The notes: generated by a model not told the origin, from the sequence alone. Positions 23,605 through 35,544 are shown, counted from the first letter of the stretch. The stretch: 64,000 bases of DNA from Daedaleopsis sinensis (GCA_033807695.1 CM066300.1:1984001-2048000); one strand, 5' to 3'. Translations and numbers: made by a program.

Positions 23605-24162
23605 ATGGTCGCCTATCTATGGCTAGTGTGGTACGACGCGACCACCCGGGCTGCACCCAAGCATTGGACACTTGCCGTCACTTATGAGGCTAGTGACCGT
23701 GCTTATGCGACCGTCTACGAGGTTAGTTTTCTCATCTTAAAAGGCTATCCTTCGGCATGGCGTGCACCTCAGTCTCACACTCGGCATGTCCAGGTGATGC
23801 TCGATTATACAGGACGCTATCAGTCGCGTGTGACACGTCGCGTCCATCTGACAAGCAATCATCCGTCTGGCGCATACGGCGGCAAAATCCTTCTCGGGGA
23901 AGTCAACGACGGAGTGCTCTGTGCCCTCGAGGCGTACAGCGACACCGCTGGAGACCTCGTCAACACCCATAACCGCAAGCGCGGTCAAGGAAGCTCCAAC
24001 TGCCAAGATTGGGCTGCGATTATCGTTCGTAGCTTGGAGGATGCCATGCTGCTACCGCAGGTGTGTACGCCGACGCCTTCAGGGCCCGCCGCTATAAGTG
24101 ACTGAACCTTGTGCAAATAGGGCACGTTAGCTCGCCTGGAGAAGTGTCCACGTACTGGCTGA
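23605..24162 (+). CDS. Small unrecognised protein with HW...NCQDW signature
   Basis: Three exons (junctions YE/VM and LPQ/GTL, both clean GT-AG) give 141 residues. The start MVAYLWLVWYDATTRAAPKHWTLAV places His20-Trp21 at the head of a predicted strand; Asn108-Cys109-Gln110-Asp111-Trp112 begins a C-terminal helix (DWAAIIVRSLEDAMLL), and it ends EKCPRTG. I remember similar small proteins in agaricomycetes but know no function for them. An early His in a strand and a later NC-x-x-(W/F) at a helix start is the order seen in circularly permuted papain-like folds (LRAT, PPPDE: His first, NCEHF/NCxxF later). That relation is inference from motif order only. No signal peptide or membrane helix is seen. 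A TATA box lies about 90 bp upstream, pointing to inducible expression. Confidence 0.75.
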
Positions 24163-25075
24163 GCTAGCCACGCTTGTTCGTGCTTTCCCGCACGACCCAT
24201 CGCTACTCGTCATCTCGTGTTGTATTTGTATCTCCGACTGTCTTCCCTGGCATTTTCTGGGTATTTGGGGCATCGACCATTCTCTGGGTTTTAAGTCTTT
24301 GGATCTGGAATATATATCGATCGCGCATCTCTAGTTTAGTGTACGCTAGCACTATTCTACATTGTAGCCCGCATCATGTACTTGTACATCATTGATTATA
24401 GACGTTGACAGAACTGCTTATACCCATGCTTATATCCTGCTTACATCCTTCGGGCCGCATCGGTGAATGATTAAACCGCAAATAAAGCGTCATTGTTTTG
24501 GTCTGTCCGGTCCTTGCATGATATCCTTGACTCCGACATATCCAAGCGCCTCTTGCTGTTAGCATCGAGTTGGTCGTTCGCAGCATGAGCTGAACGTGTC
24601 CACTGACGTGCACTCATGCCAGCGCTCAGGCTAACCTATGACGCAATTCGCAGGACAGAAACGGTTTGGCCAATCTGAGTGGATGAGGTCAGGCGGGTGG
24701 AAGATGCCGAGGTTTATCTTAGGACAGAGATCCCGATTGTCACGTTCCCATGCGTTGTGACATTGACATGCCGTCGGCCGCATGAGGTCAGTGGCTTGAG
24801 CGCCCTAGGCCTGCCTGCCAACTCTGCCGACCATGCTGTCTTAGCGTTTTGCGTCCTCTGTTACACCTTGTTTTCACGATTACAGACTACTAGGTGTATT
24901 TCTTCTAGGCTCTCATACCGAGTAATCAAGATCTGAGTGGTCAGTCGTCGGGACCGTGGAATCTCAGTAACCCGGGCCAATGACCTGACTCAGCACGGAT
25001 CTGCCTCCGCTGCTGCACCAAACATACTTCTCTTCAAACCTTATTCAACATCCACGACCGTAAACGACCATTGCG
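24163..25075. other. Gene-free gap of about 0.9 kb
   Basis: Between the 3' end of the NCQDW gene and the RBR ligase start. It is lower in GC than the genes. I see no long or spliceable open frame and no RNA gene. Confidence 0.5.
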
Positions 25076-26744
25076 ATGAACAGATCCCCTGCGGAGCATG
25101 AACTCGATGAATGCATGCGTCTGCAAAGGGAGGAGCAGGAGGTTCTCGAGGCGAGCATCTTTTTTGATCCGTTCGGGCAACTTCGTACCTTAACGGGGCA
25201 CTCTCTAGTCCATTCATCCCGAATGCCTATCCACTTCCGACGCCTGTAAAGGCTCGCTGAAGCTCTACATACCTGTCGACCTGCCGCAATCGACATTGGT
25301 GTCAGTGCATAATACCGATATCTCGACCGGTGAACCCTCGGCATCCAATACCACCAACAACCTCTCGACTTCCTTAGCCACACTGCCTCCTGTGCTCTTG
25401 GACGTACTCTTGCCTCCAAGCTACCCATTCGCGGCCCCACAAATACTGACATTACGCACAACATATTCATGGCTACCTATCAATGGCGCAGACCTTATCG
25501 ATCGCCTCATAGCCAAGTGGGAGGTCGGAGAAGGTGTGTTGTATACATGGGTGGAATGGATTCGCAGCGGCGATTTCCTGGAAGACTTGGGCGTAATCAC
25601 TGTCGAGAAGGGTCAGCGGACGATCCGGTACTTATTTAGGGTTCCTTCCACCGCTCGCCCGCTCATATTACGCCCAGCCTTTCGCACCCGACACCGCGCT
25701 CGTTACTGCCTATGCTTGAGAAATTCAACCAGACCACCCAAGCGGCACGATTCTCGCAAAGTTCGTACGAGTGTCAAGTCTGCCTCACGTCTATCAAGGG
25801 CGCGCGGTGTATCATGCTTGTTTGCTCGCATGTCTTCTGTCGATCATGCCTTGAAGACTATTGGGGACTATGCATCAAGGAAGGTGATATCGGGCACGTC
25901 GGCTGCCCCGACCCAATTTGTGTTAAGGAGCACAGGGAGGCCACTGAGGAGGAGGTCCGACGTGTCGTCACCGAAGAGGAGGTCCTTCGGTGGAAATGGT
26001 TGCGCATGAAGCGGGACCTCGAGAAAGGTATGACTAACCTCGTCTCGACATTGTCATATGTTCTGACCTGGTGCCATAGACCCCACACTGGTGCATTGCC
26101 CTATGCCATTATGTCAGACGCCAGTCCCGAGAGCGCAGAATGTAGAGGAGGGATCGCCCTGGGAGCGTCTCCGGACTTGCTCTACGTGCGGCTATTCGTT
26201 TTGCGCGTATTGCAAACGGACCTGGTAAGTCGACCATCCGATGACTAAATCTTACTGAACGCCGCACTTGAAGGCACGGACCGGTAACACATTGCCCGAT
26301 ATCGGCGACCAACGCCATTTTGGCTGAATACATGGCTCTCGCCTCAGACTCTCCTGAGCGGAAGCGGATGGAGGTGCGCTACGGGCTGAGCACCCTGAAG
26401 CGACTCGTCAAGGAGTACGAGGAGGAGCGGGAGTTCCAGGCATGGCTAGAACAGAAGACAGGGACGCCATGTCCCGGGTGCGACTTGCGAGTCGAGAAAC
26501 ATTCGGGGTGCAACCATGTACGTTCCCGGGCCAGAAGCTATGTTTAGGGGGCCGTGCTAACGAGGATCGGCAGATGACGTGCAGATGCGGTCAGCACTAC
26601 TGCTACAGGTGCGGAGCTAGACTCGAGCCCTCACAGCCCTACAAGCATTTCTCTACGCCCGGCCAGCGCTGTTTCTCGAAGCTATTCGATATGGAGGCGA
26701 TTGATGACGAGTGGCAGCCGGTAGAGGGTTTTGATGTAACATGA
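25076..26744 (+). CDS. RWD plus RING-IBR-RING (RBR) E3 ubiquitin ligase, RNF14-like
   Basis: RBR ligases take ubiquitin from an E2 onto their own cysteine before passing it to the target. The N-terminus is an RWD domain: CMRLQREEQEVLE / SIHPECLS...GSLKLYIPV, LPPVLLDVLLPPSYPF, ending WIRSGDFLEDLG. RING1 is CQVCLTSIKG...LVCSHVFCRSCLEDYW...GCPDPIC. The IBR has HCPMPLCQTP and CSTCGYSFCAYCKRTWHG. RING2 is CPGCDLRVEKHSGCNHMTCRCGQHYCYRCG; the cysteine of GCNHMTC is the expected catalytic residue. RWD followed by RBR is the RNF14 order; human RNF14 acts on translation factors on stalled ribosomes. About six introns; the first appears to be a GC-AG intron (25151-25208). Another probable intron is only 47 nt. 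Length is about 440 residues. Confidence 0.88.
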
Positions 26745-27183
26745 GCCTTTGCCATTGCTAGCAACATGAACGTCTCTGCTGTGTCTCAGATGTTTTCCGC
26801 AGGGCAAGAATGAAGAGCCGATCGAGTGTGCGCGGAAGGGAGACGGGCATAGGCCGGGGAGCTGCCCCCGTAAAATTTAGAAGACCGCGGTGGTGACGCT
26901 GGCAGGACGGGCGCCCAGTGTGGTTAGCGCCGGGAGGCTGGAGGTCTGGCGGATATATCATCGCACTCCTTTCGCTACTCCTATACGTTCTCTCCGCTTC
27001 TCGTCCTTCTTTCTCGACGACGACCAGCCTCGTTCTCTTCTTTGAGGCTGCGCGGGGCTCCCTCCTCGGATACCACTTTGTCCATACCCCTCATCAACTC
27101 CATACCCTCCTGTCTCCCTAACACCCGAACGCTCTGCTCGCTGTATTTCACTCGCATCTATCCACATACGAACGACTCAGGCT
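26745..27183. other. Gap between the RBR ligase and the KH protein
   Basis: Upstream region of the KH gene. A CT-rich run (about 26965-27180) leads up to the start codon. No coding feature is seen. Confidence 0.5.
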
Positions 27184-30100
27184 ATGGAAATTTACACAAC
27201 ATCTTTCACTTATCCTCGCCGTCTGCGACACGCTCATTCCCCCACCAACTCGCTTGAATTCAATCCTCGTGCCGAGCTCCGTCGTGCAAGCTCGTACTCT
27301 CAGATCCAGCAGCCTCCCAACGGCCTCGGGGACCCTCAAGGGACAGTGTCCCCCACCGATTATGAAGCCATTCAAAAGCTGGCCATGATGGCCATGAGCC
27401 TCCACGGCGTCCACATCTCTTTCAACCCAGCCGACCAGGGTCGCGCGTGGAACTTCCAAGTCTCGGGGGCGTACCAGCAGGTTATGTCGGCTAGGGGTAT
27501 GATCCTCAAAGGGTGTCCCATTCCGGTGCGTTGCCCGCCTTCTTTGTTCTCACCCCCCGCCCCGCTCACGGGAGGCGTCGCAGAATCGCGCAACCATCAA
27601 GGTGGCACGGTCCGAGATCCTCGACTCGCCCTCCTCCAAGCCCACGCTGAAGCCTGAGGTCCGCCGCCGTCTCGACGACATTGCTTCCCAGACGTTCGCC
27701 CACATCGCCGTCGTCAACAGTCCGCTGTCACTTTCTACGCGCACTCTCCCCGACGGCATCACGAGTAGCGCTGGATGGTCCGGTCTGGAGTCGGAGCGTG
27801 TCTGCGAGTTGGTTGTCACCGGGCATGGCGACTCCGTCGATCTCGCCCGCGTCCGTTTGCTCGTTATGTTGGATGAACTGGTGAGCACTTTCTCCGCTAC
27901 GTCATGTGCGCGTCTAAAACCCTCGCAGAGCGGTCTGCACGCTGAGTCGTGCGAGATTGACAACACTCTCCATGCCATCATTGCTGGACGGAAACGGAGC
28001 GTCTTGCAGACTATCCAAGAGGAGACGGCGACCAACATCTACTTCCCTTCACCTTTGCAGGGGATCTTGGGAAGTGATATGAGCCAGTCTCCCTCCAACT
28101 CCTCCCCAACGGGCCTCAACAAGGCGAACATGAACACGATCTTCATCACTGGAGAGTTCTTTGGAGTGCAGCGGGCGCGCGACATGCTGTACCAGATGTC
28201 GCTCAGTAAGGTTAGCGTTTCAACGGGAACGGATGTCGTCACGATGCCAGACGCTGACGGTATCTGTAGGGCAAACAGCTCATCTCTAGGGACAGTGCTG
28301 TACTTCCTCGCAAGATGGACTGGATGGTCACTGAGCGCGCTGAGGATTTGAAGAGTTTGATGCACGACAATGCCACCTTCATTCAGTTCCCTCCTATCGG
28401 TAGTTCCACCAGTTTAATCACGGTTATCGGCGACAACCGAGTCAATGTTCAGCGGACGATCAGGTCCATTATGCAACTGGTACGTTTCTGCCCGATGTTC
28501 GTTTCTCCCGTGGCTCACGCTGCTGTAGGCTTGCCAATTCTATGTAGCTTCCTTGTGGCTGCTGCCGGCGCAGTTTAACGTTCTCATGCCCTCCACGAGC
28601 CTCAACCCGTCCCAGGTCTCCGCCATTCTCAAGCAGGTATCCTACGCTTCTGGTGCGGAGGTGGTTTTCAAGGGCATGTGCTTCGAAATGCATGGTCTCG
28701 AGCACGAAGTTCGTTCGGCTGTGACAATGCTCCTTGATCTCGATATTGTCAAGGTAACATCACAACCACTCCCACCAGATCAGCGCTTACGCGACCTTTT
28801 AGACTTTCCATCATGAGATTCGCTTCCAAATCGAGCTCTCGAATGAGCACCGGGAATTCATCAGCGGGAAGAAGAACGGCAAGATCAACAAGATTATGCA
28901 AACCACCAACGTCAAGATCAAGTTCGAGACCTTCAACGAGCATAACTTCCTCATCGACATCGCGGGAAGCGATGGGTCTGTCCTACAAGGACTCACGCTT
29001 CTTCAAGAGGAGCTCCCTGCCGAGATCTCCTTCCACGTTCCCGAGTCGTACCACAAACGTATCATCGGTGTTGGTGGTCGCAGCATCCAGCGCATCATGA
29101 AGAAGTACGGCGTATATGTCAAGTTCTCTAACGCTGAGGAATTCGCAGCCATGGGTGGCTACAACGACAACGAGGACAACGTCATCGCCCGCACGCCTGC
29201 GAAGAACGCTATGAACCTCGACAACCTGAAGCAAGCAGTGATGGAACTGGTCAACCCGAAGGTAATGTCATTATTTCCCCGGCAATGCGTCTTGCTGACA
29301 ATAGTGCAGGACAAGGACTATATTAACGAGACTGTCTCCATTCCTCGCCGGTACCACCGCACGCTTCTGGGCGAGAAGAGCATCTTCATCCATGACATCG
29401 AGGCGAAGACGAACTGCGCCGTCCGCTTCCCAGACAAGGAGACTGCCTCTGATCTGGTCACCATCTTCGGCCCCGAGTCTCAAGTCCAGATCGCTGCCAC
29501 TATGCTCTTTGTACGTTTTCTCTCCTGTCGTTGCTTTTACGTCGCTCACCCCATGCAGGACCACGTTCCTTTCGAAGCAGACATGGCTGTCCCGCTGCAT
29601 CCTGATCTCAGTCGGATCTGTGCCTCGCCCGATTTCGCTGCCTTCACGGACCGTGTCAAGCGCGATCTCCAAGTTGTTGTCGTTCCAAACATCAAGAATG
29701 CACTCAGCAACGGGTCCATCGGTGAAGGGTCAACGGAATGCTCGTTCAAGTTCAGGTGCCAACGCAGCAACAGTGACTTCCTTGCCTCTGCCCGTGAGAT
29801 GCTCGAGCAATTCCTGATCGAGCATAACGTCCACGTCTACCCGTCGGCCACGGCACGCACCCATCAGCGAGGTGATTCCTTCACGGACGCCTTCCCTCAC
29901 TTCGATAGCAAGGTCCTCTCCACGGCACGAACGCGTCACCAGAGTACGTGTTATCCGGGATCCCTGACACCGTACATTGTCACTGACATTTGTCATAGAC
30001 TCCGCGGACCTCGGGCGCCCATCAGAGTCAATGATCGATAGGAGGTTACGTCTAGCGAGCTCGTCGCCCGATGTCAAGGCCCTCTTCAACAACTCGCCGT

Positions 30101-30685
30101 CATACATCTACCATCTTGAAGAGGAAGACGACTATGAATCGCAGAACTACATCCCTGGGTCGTCGAATGAGTACTGGCCTCCGATGCCTCCGATTGTAAG
30201 TGTTTTTCCATCTCCATCTGACCACAAAACATGAATTAATGTTCCGTTAGGGGTCGAATGTGCCTCACCGTACCCATCACACTGCGGAGGATGCATTGAA
30301 ACGAGGGTCTGACTCTCTGCTTGAAGCCAAACTCAAGGATCAGCTCACCAAGCCCCGATCGTTGACCAACCGTGCGCAGTCGCTCGACTTGACATTCTCG
30401 CTGACACGCATCAGCGAGGCCCCCCGCGGTTCCGGGCTCTCGCGCCCCGATTCCCCTGACACTTCCGTCACCGGGACCGGAACTGGTGGAACGTCGAGTC
30501 CCAGTTCGGCCTCTGCGCCGCTGTTCCCTAGCGTGTACGGACCACCCGGTGGCTCGCGCGGCGCAGTGGCTGGTGTGTCGGGCTCGGGCCTCGGCCAGCA
30601 CCCTATGGGGCGCTCCGGCTTGGGTCTCGACGATGACCCTGTAGTCGACGACGTCTCTCGCGTCATCTCCAACCTGGGTTTGTGA
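27184..30685 (+). CDS. Multi-KH-domain RNA-binding protein (possible Khd4 homologue)
   Basis: The protein of about 970 residues has several KH-type segments. The clearest is EISFHVPESYHKRIIGVGGRSIQRIMKKYGVYVKFSNAEE with the GxxG loop (GVGG). Others are less canonical: AIIAGRKRSVLQTIQEETATNIYFPS, ISGKKNGKINKIMQTTNVKIKFET (GKKNGK loop), VSIPRRYHRTLLGEKSIFIHDIEAKTNCAVRFPD, and SLWLLP...AILKQVSYASGAEVVFKG. Several KH units with divergent GxxG loops in a basidiomycete protein recall Ustilago Khd4, which binds AUACCC in mRNA 3' UTRs and regulates membrane trafficking in hyphae; bicaudal-C-like proteins are the alternative. The C-terminal third is Ser/Gly/Pro-rich and probably disordered. About ten introns. 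The assignment to Khd4 is tentative; the KH content is sure. Confidence 0.75.
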
Positions 30686-31560
30686 TGAGGGTGCACGACT
30701 TGCAACGTGCCAAGATGCGCTATAGAAAGAATCCGGCCCGGGCGGTAGTCAAAAGCGCACTTCCCAGCTATGGATCAATGGACCGCTGGCTGTACATATC
30801 TCCACTCCTGCTGTTTCCCGTCTCCGATTTGCTTCCCCGTGTCTGATGTCGGTCAAATCACGCTTCACGCCTCACTGCAGAGAGCAGTCCTACGCGCGCC
30901 ATCGCTACGTTACTAGCTTCTAGACTTCGATTCATCCATCAGCTCTCTCCCCTCGCTCTTCTCAGAATATTTCTCTCCCTCTGTCTCTCCCTCTCCCCTC
31001 CCTCCCTTCCTGATCTGTTTCCCATCTGTCGAACCCATCTTACTGCTGTGCCAGTCTGTCATTATCTCGTACTTAACTCCCTCTGCTTGCACCGTGTAAC
31101 ATAACATAACCGCAGCAGCTAAAAGATGTGCCGATACGATTTCCTACCATATCTAGCCACTAGTTAGCAGGGACTGGGGCTGGTCGACCGTCCGAATTAT
31201 TCGTATGATATCGCACGTACGCATTCGAATTCACTGCTTCCGCTCGTCTGCCGGTGGGGACGTCTTCGCGTGCTCCGACAGTCACTCAGAGTTGGAACTC
31301 CTCTCTCGCCTACTTCCGCCGACGCGATAGCGGAGACATGTTAGACCAGTGTTAGACTTAGATGTCGACGATCGCGGGTTCGTGAGTGCCCGGCGGCGAA
31401 AGTAGTCAAGAGGGTATGCTGATGTAGTATTGGAAGGCAAGGGTTCGCAGTATTGTATTACAGGCATGTCCATGTCAGGCATGAGGTGTCCCGCCGAGTT
31501 TGCGTTGTCGTCTCCGCCGTCTGAGTGTCTCCCGCATAATGTACACGGATACCCGGGTGC
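30686..31560. other. Convergent 3' gap with a pyrimidine-rich tract
   Basis: This separates the 3' ends of the KH gene and VMA5. From about 30936 to 31015 the plus strand is almost pure C/T (CTCTCTCCCCTCGCTCTT and similar, interrupted by a few purines), a likely 3' UTR element of the KH gene or, as a GA tract, of a VMA5 transcript. No gene is seen. Confidence 0.5.
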
Positions 31561-33199
31561 CTACAGAACGATCCAGGGTATCTCGAACAGCACGAAGTCG
31601 AAGTACTCCTGCTCGAGCACATTCTGGTACTCGCCGCCGAGGTCCTCCGTGCCGCCTCCCGACTTTGCCTTCGCCTTGTCCGGGTTCGCGCGCTGTCCGA
31701 GGTACGCCAAATGCGATTGCAATGTCGCTAGGGTCCGCTTCGTCGTCTTCGACTCGGGCTACGGAGTAGAAGGGACTAGATTAGCGTCAATCACAACTGC
31801 ATGAATGAGGGCGTGCTGACCTTGATGAAGAAACCTATGTAATGTGCTGGTAGACCGTATCGCAGGACACTTTCGGTGAATAGCTGAACGACCTTCAAAT
31901 GGGCAAGGATCTGGAAGGCTTCTGAGAAGTTCGTTCGGGAGAGTTGCAGCAGCTCCGTCTGTGTACACAAGAAGTGAGTCGCGCAGTGGTATGTACATAC
32001 AGGAAGTGACTGACCCAGAGCTCCTTCTCTGTTGTACCAGCGGCCTGAAGCTCGTCTCTTTGCTTCGCGATCGCGTCTTCCGAGAATGCAAACTCTCGGA
32101 TGATGAATCTAGGGAGGGAGAAAAGTCAGTGTCGGTCAGCTTGATCTCACTAGCAGATGAGAAAGGTCGCACTTGCTGTCCCGGCACTTCTGCACGAAGT
32201 CGTCGTGTACACGCTTGAAAATCACCACCGAGAAGAGGGTGTACTCGTCATCTGCAGAGATGAGACTGCACATGGTATGTGAGCTTCAAAGGTGGTAAGT
32301 TACCAGTTACGCACTTACGTCGATGACCGAGGGACAATCATCGATGTTAGTCGCTCGTACTTCGTGTTCCAATCCTTGACAAGGTTCCTACACAGAGCGA
32401 TCTGGATTCACGTGCAATCCGATCCATATACGGTGTCGGTACTCACTTTGGAACAGCGACAAGCACGGTTTGCATGTACTCGGAGTCATTGATGAAATGC
32501 TCTTTGCGGACTATGTCCACCAAGGAGCGCACGGATAGGTTTCCACTGGGAGTTATGGTCAATCGTAGCGGGTAGCGGGATGTACAGGAACGTACGTCTT
32601 CTTCCGCTGCATCTGGACCAACGACCCTTTCGCAAGGTTGTAGTTGTTCAGCTTCGACTTCATCACATTGTCGATAGATGTCATCTCCTACAAACGCGCA
32701 CGACGATCTTGAGGACTGCTCGTAATGACGGCATGGAGAGGATATACGCACCTTATTCAAGACTTCGACCATCTCTCGTAGTGACCGTTGGACTCCATAA
32801 CGCCCCTCATTCCATGACCACCCCCGAAGAAGGTACGTGTCCACAGGCTGTTCATTCACGAGTACGTGTTGTGATAGCTTGGACGGGTCGTTGTTCAGGA
32901 GGTTTCGGAGTGTGTCCACCGTCTTGGCGACAGTGGCCGTGAAGAAGGCATCGTGCTTTGGGAGTTCCTCGGACAGCGTGACGAGGGACTCCAGCGTTCC
33001 TGTCTTTGGTTCTATGCATCAGCCAATGCATATAGAGCCGGCATTCGAAGGGATCATCGACCTTGAAAGAGGGGATTGAGAGCTGGGCGAAGTTGGACTT
33101 GGAGCTTGAGCCCAGTTTGGAAGACAGCTCTTCGAATAGGCCTTCGGCATCGCCGGACTCGGGCACTGAGATCAGCCAGGTGCTCTGGTCAGAGGGCAT
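31561..33199 (-). CDS. VMA5: V-type ATPase subunit C (Vma5)
   Basis: Subunit C links the V1 stator to V0 and is released on glucose starvation to switch the vacuolar proton pump off. The exons read MPSDQSTWLISVPES, LFEELSSKL, VGTLESLVTLSEELPKHDAFF, NEQPVDTYLLRGWSWNEGRYG, LREMVEVLNKEMTSIDNVMKSKLNNYNLAKGSL, LVDIVRKEHFINDSEYMQTVLVAVPK, YTLFSVVIFKRVHDDFVQKCRD, FIIREFAF, RTNFSEAFQILAHLKVVQLFTESVLRYGLP, YIGFFIKP and a C-terminal QEYFDFVLFEIPWIVL. These are the hallmark V-ATPase C segments in order. About eight introns leave near 395 residues, the normal Vma5 size. ATG 33199 is chosen because MPSDQSTWL matches the family start; an in-frame ATG 40 codons upstream exists but its sequence is not family-like. 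Confidence 0.93.
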
Positions 33200-33549
33200 C
33201 GTGTAAGACGGCGGAGAGAGCGCAGATGGAGGCGAGCGCAATGGCGAGGTTGTGAGCCGGCTGCCGTCTATGATGGCATGGCTCCTCGGGGTTAGGGTCA
33301 ATACAGCCAAATCAGGCATTCCCCAGCTTTCGCCGCAACTCCAAACGTCGAGCGTGCACCTCGCAATCGCTGCCTCAGAACTCCACTCTCTGCTGCGCGA
33401 CGCATGGTGCTAGGGTAGTGCTGGTGTCTTGTACTTCTATCCTAGGCCTCCGATTTGGACGAGGTGACGTTCTCGCTTCAATGAACTCATGATCAGTCTG
33501 CTGCTTTGTCGCCCACGGAATTGAAATCCGACTCTTGTCCTCTTCTCTC
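33200..33549. promoter_or_regulatory. Bidirectional promoter between VMA5 and the rhodanese gene
   Basis: The two starts (33199 minus and 33550 plus) are 350 bp apart, head to head. No TATA box is seen. Confidence 0.4.
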
Positions 33550-34850
33550 ATGACCGTCCGTCTCATCGCTCGACGTATCGCCCCCCTCGCACGCACGAGC
33601 GGCCTCAGATCCTACGCCACGATGTTTGGTGACAACTGCCCGCTGGTGCTCTCCCCGGCCCAACTGCACAATCTGAAAGCCTCCAAGGCTCCCGACCTAG
33701 TCGTTCTCGACGCGTCATGGCACATGCCCAACTCCCCCCGCAAGGCCGCTGAGGAGTACTTGACGAGCCATATCCCGTCCGCGCGATTCCTGGACATCGA
33801 TCGCGTCGCGTCTCCTCACCCTCTATCGCTGCCGCACATGATGCCCGCCCCGGACACATTTGTTGATGCTTGCTGTAAGAGCACATCTCCATGGGTCACT
33901 GTGTAAGCATGCTCAAACATATGTAACAGCCAGACTGGGCATATCGCGGTCTACCCATGTTGTCATGTACGTCGCAACATCTACTTGGTCCATTTCGGCG
34001 CGTCTGACCAGTCCGAATGCTAGTTATGACAACCACGGTGTCTTCTCGTCACCAAGAGCACTGTACATGTTCCGCGCATTTGGCCACGAACGTTCCAGCA
34101 TTCTAGATGGAGGCCTCCCAGGCTGGCGGGCCCATGGAGGAGAGATCGAGTTCGGCAAGCCCACCGGCGATGTCTCTTCCTCTGAGTATCCTACACCTAC
34201 TTTGAACGAAGAAGCCGTCAAAGGTGTGTCTATACTCAACAGTTTGATGGTCATCATTACTCACATCCGGCCAGACTACCAGCAGATGGTGTCAAACTCT
34301 GAACTGGATCCAGCAAAGGATGCCGACGCTTTCTGCGTGCTTGATGCACGCCCCAAGGGACGGTCAGTACGTTTGGGCTTCAATTTGGCAGCATCTTGTC
34401 TAATATACCCGACTGCTCAGTTTCCTTGGGACCGATCCGGAACCGCGTCCCGGTCTGTCCTCAGGACACATGCCGAACTCTGTCTCCCTGCCTTTTAACC
34501 TTTTCCTTGAGACGCACACCGTGCCCGAACACATAACGTCCGACAAGCTGCCGCTCACATACACCCGTTTGCGCTCAACTCAAGGCATTCTCATCGCCCT
34601 TGAGGAGGCGCTTGGTGCTGATCGCACGAAGGAAGTTCTGGATGGCACACGGCAGGTCGTCACTAGCTGCGGAAGCGGTATGACGGCTGGTATTTTGTGG
34701 TTAGGACTTCAGCTGCTCGGGGTCAAGCGTGTGGGCCTTTACGACGAGGTAAAAGACTCTCTTCGACCGCATGCTCTCACTAACTGTTTTCCCAAGTCGT
34801 GGACAGGGTACGCGATGCGTCCAGAGAGCAAGATCGTCAAGGGCGAATAG
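33550..34850 (+). CDS. TUM1: Two-domain rhodanese: 3-mercaptopyruvate/thiosulfate sulfurtransferase (Tum1-like)
   Basis: These enzymes move sulfur from mercaptopyruvate or thiosulfate to acceptors; yeast Tum1 feeds the Uba4-Urm1 tRNA thiolation relay. A basic Ser/Arg-rich leader (MTVRLIARRIAPLARTSGLR) looks like a mitochondrial presequence. The inactive N-terminal rhodanese domain shows VVLDASWHMP, HIPSARFLDID, STHVVMYDNHGVFSSPRALYMFRAFGH and LDGGLPGWRAHGG. The active C-terminal domain shows CVLDARPKGR / FLGTDPEPRPGLSSGHMPNSVSLPFN and the loop VTSCGSGMTAG, whose cysteine is catalytic; CGSGMTA resembles the CGSGVTA loop of mercaptopyruvate sulfurtransferases rather than CRKGVTA of thiosulfate rhodaneses. 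The end is SWTGYAMRPESKIVKGE. Introns, one ending before the SWTGYAM exon, are GT-AG. The start is ATG 33550; a second in-frame Met follows the leader and could give a cytosolic form. Confidence 0.9.
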
Positions 34851-34992
34851 TCGTTTCGCCTCTAGAAGCCTGCACAGTGTCACACCCTTGCTGCAGTAAC
34901 TTGACGGCATAGTGATATTCATTATAAATGTACAAGCATGGTACAGACCTGACTTCTCCGTTTCGTTCAATAAATCACCCATATCGACACGA

Positions 34993-35544
34993 CTAGCCCA
35001 AAGATTGTGACCGTTGCGCGGCGGCTCTTGGATCCAGTATTGCGAGGAACGGGGGCATGTGTTGCGTGGGCTTTGTGCTAGAGTACGCTGGCCGCCCCCA
35101 ATAGTGCACCTCGGCTCGTTGCCGCTTGCCCATGCGAAGGTGTGTGACTGACCACCTGCAATGATAGGCGGTACTGTTAGACTGACCCGTCGTGTGCTGA
35201 CTAACGCAGAAGAAGATACGCACCCCTCAGTCAGGAAGACATTGTAGCCCTTCGTGCCAGCCTCCTTCAGCAGCCTCTGCTGCGCGAAGACGACTGCGCG
35301 CGCGAGGCCCGTAGCCTCCTCGAGCTCGAACCTGTACATCCCACACATCGTCGAGTCGGACGTCTCCTCGATGTCCATGCCTGCAAACAAAGGCCCGCCA
35401 TGTCAGTACTCAGTCGTTGCCGCCGTCGGGTCAGCGCGCAAGGTACGCACTCTCTCGCTCATCTCTGCTGAAGACCGGAACAGGTTCGACGACCTTCTGG
35501 TCCACGACTTCCCAGGCCTCCGTCTTCCTGTGGAAGATCTTCAT
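34993..35544 (-). CDS. Unrecognised small protein
   Basis: Three exons give about 137 residues. Exon 1 (ATG 35544) reads MKIFHRKTEAWEVVDQKVVE..., exon 2 MDIEETSDSTMCGMYRFEL...AVVFAQQRLLKEAGTKGYNVFLTEG, and exon 3 WSVTHLRMGKRQRAEVHYWGRPAY... to TAG 34993. Both introns have GTGCGT donors and fit in phase, and the joined reading WSVTHLRMGKRQRAEVHYWGRP is beta-rich and protein-like. No signal peptide, membrane helix or metal site stands out. I recall similar short proteins in agaricomycetes but not a function. The phase-consistent splicing is the main evidence that it is real. It converges with the rhodanese gene, whose stop lies 142 bp away. Confidence 0.6.
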
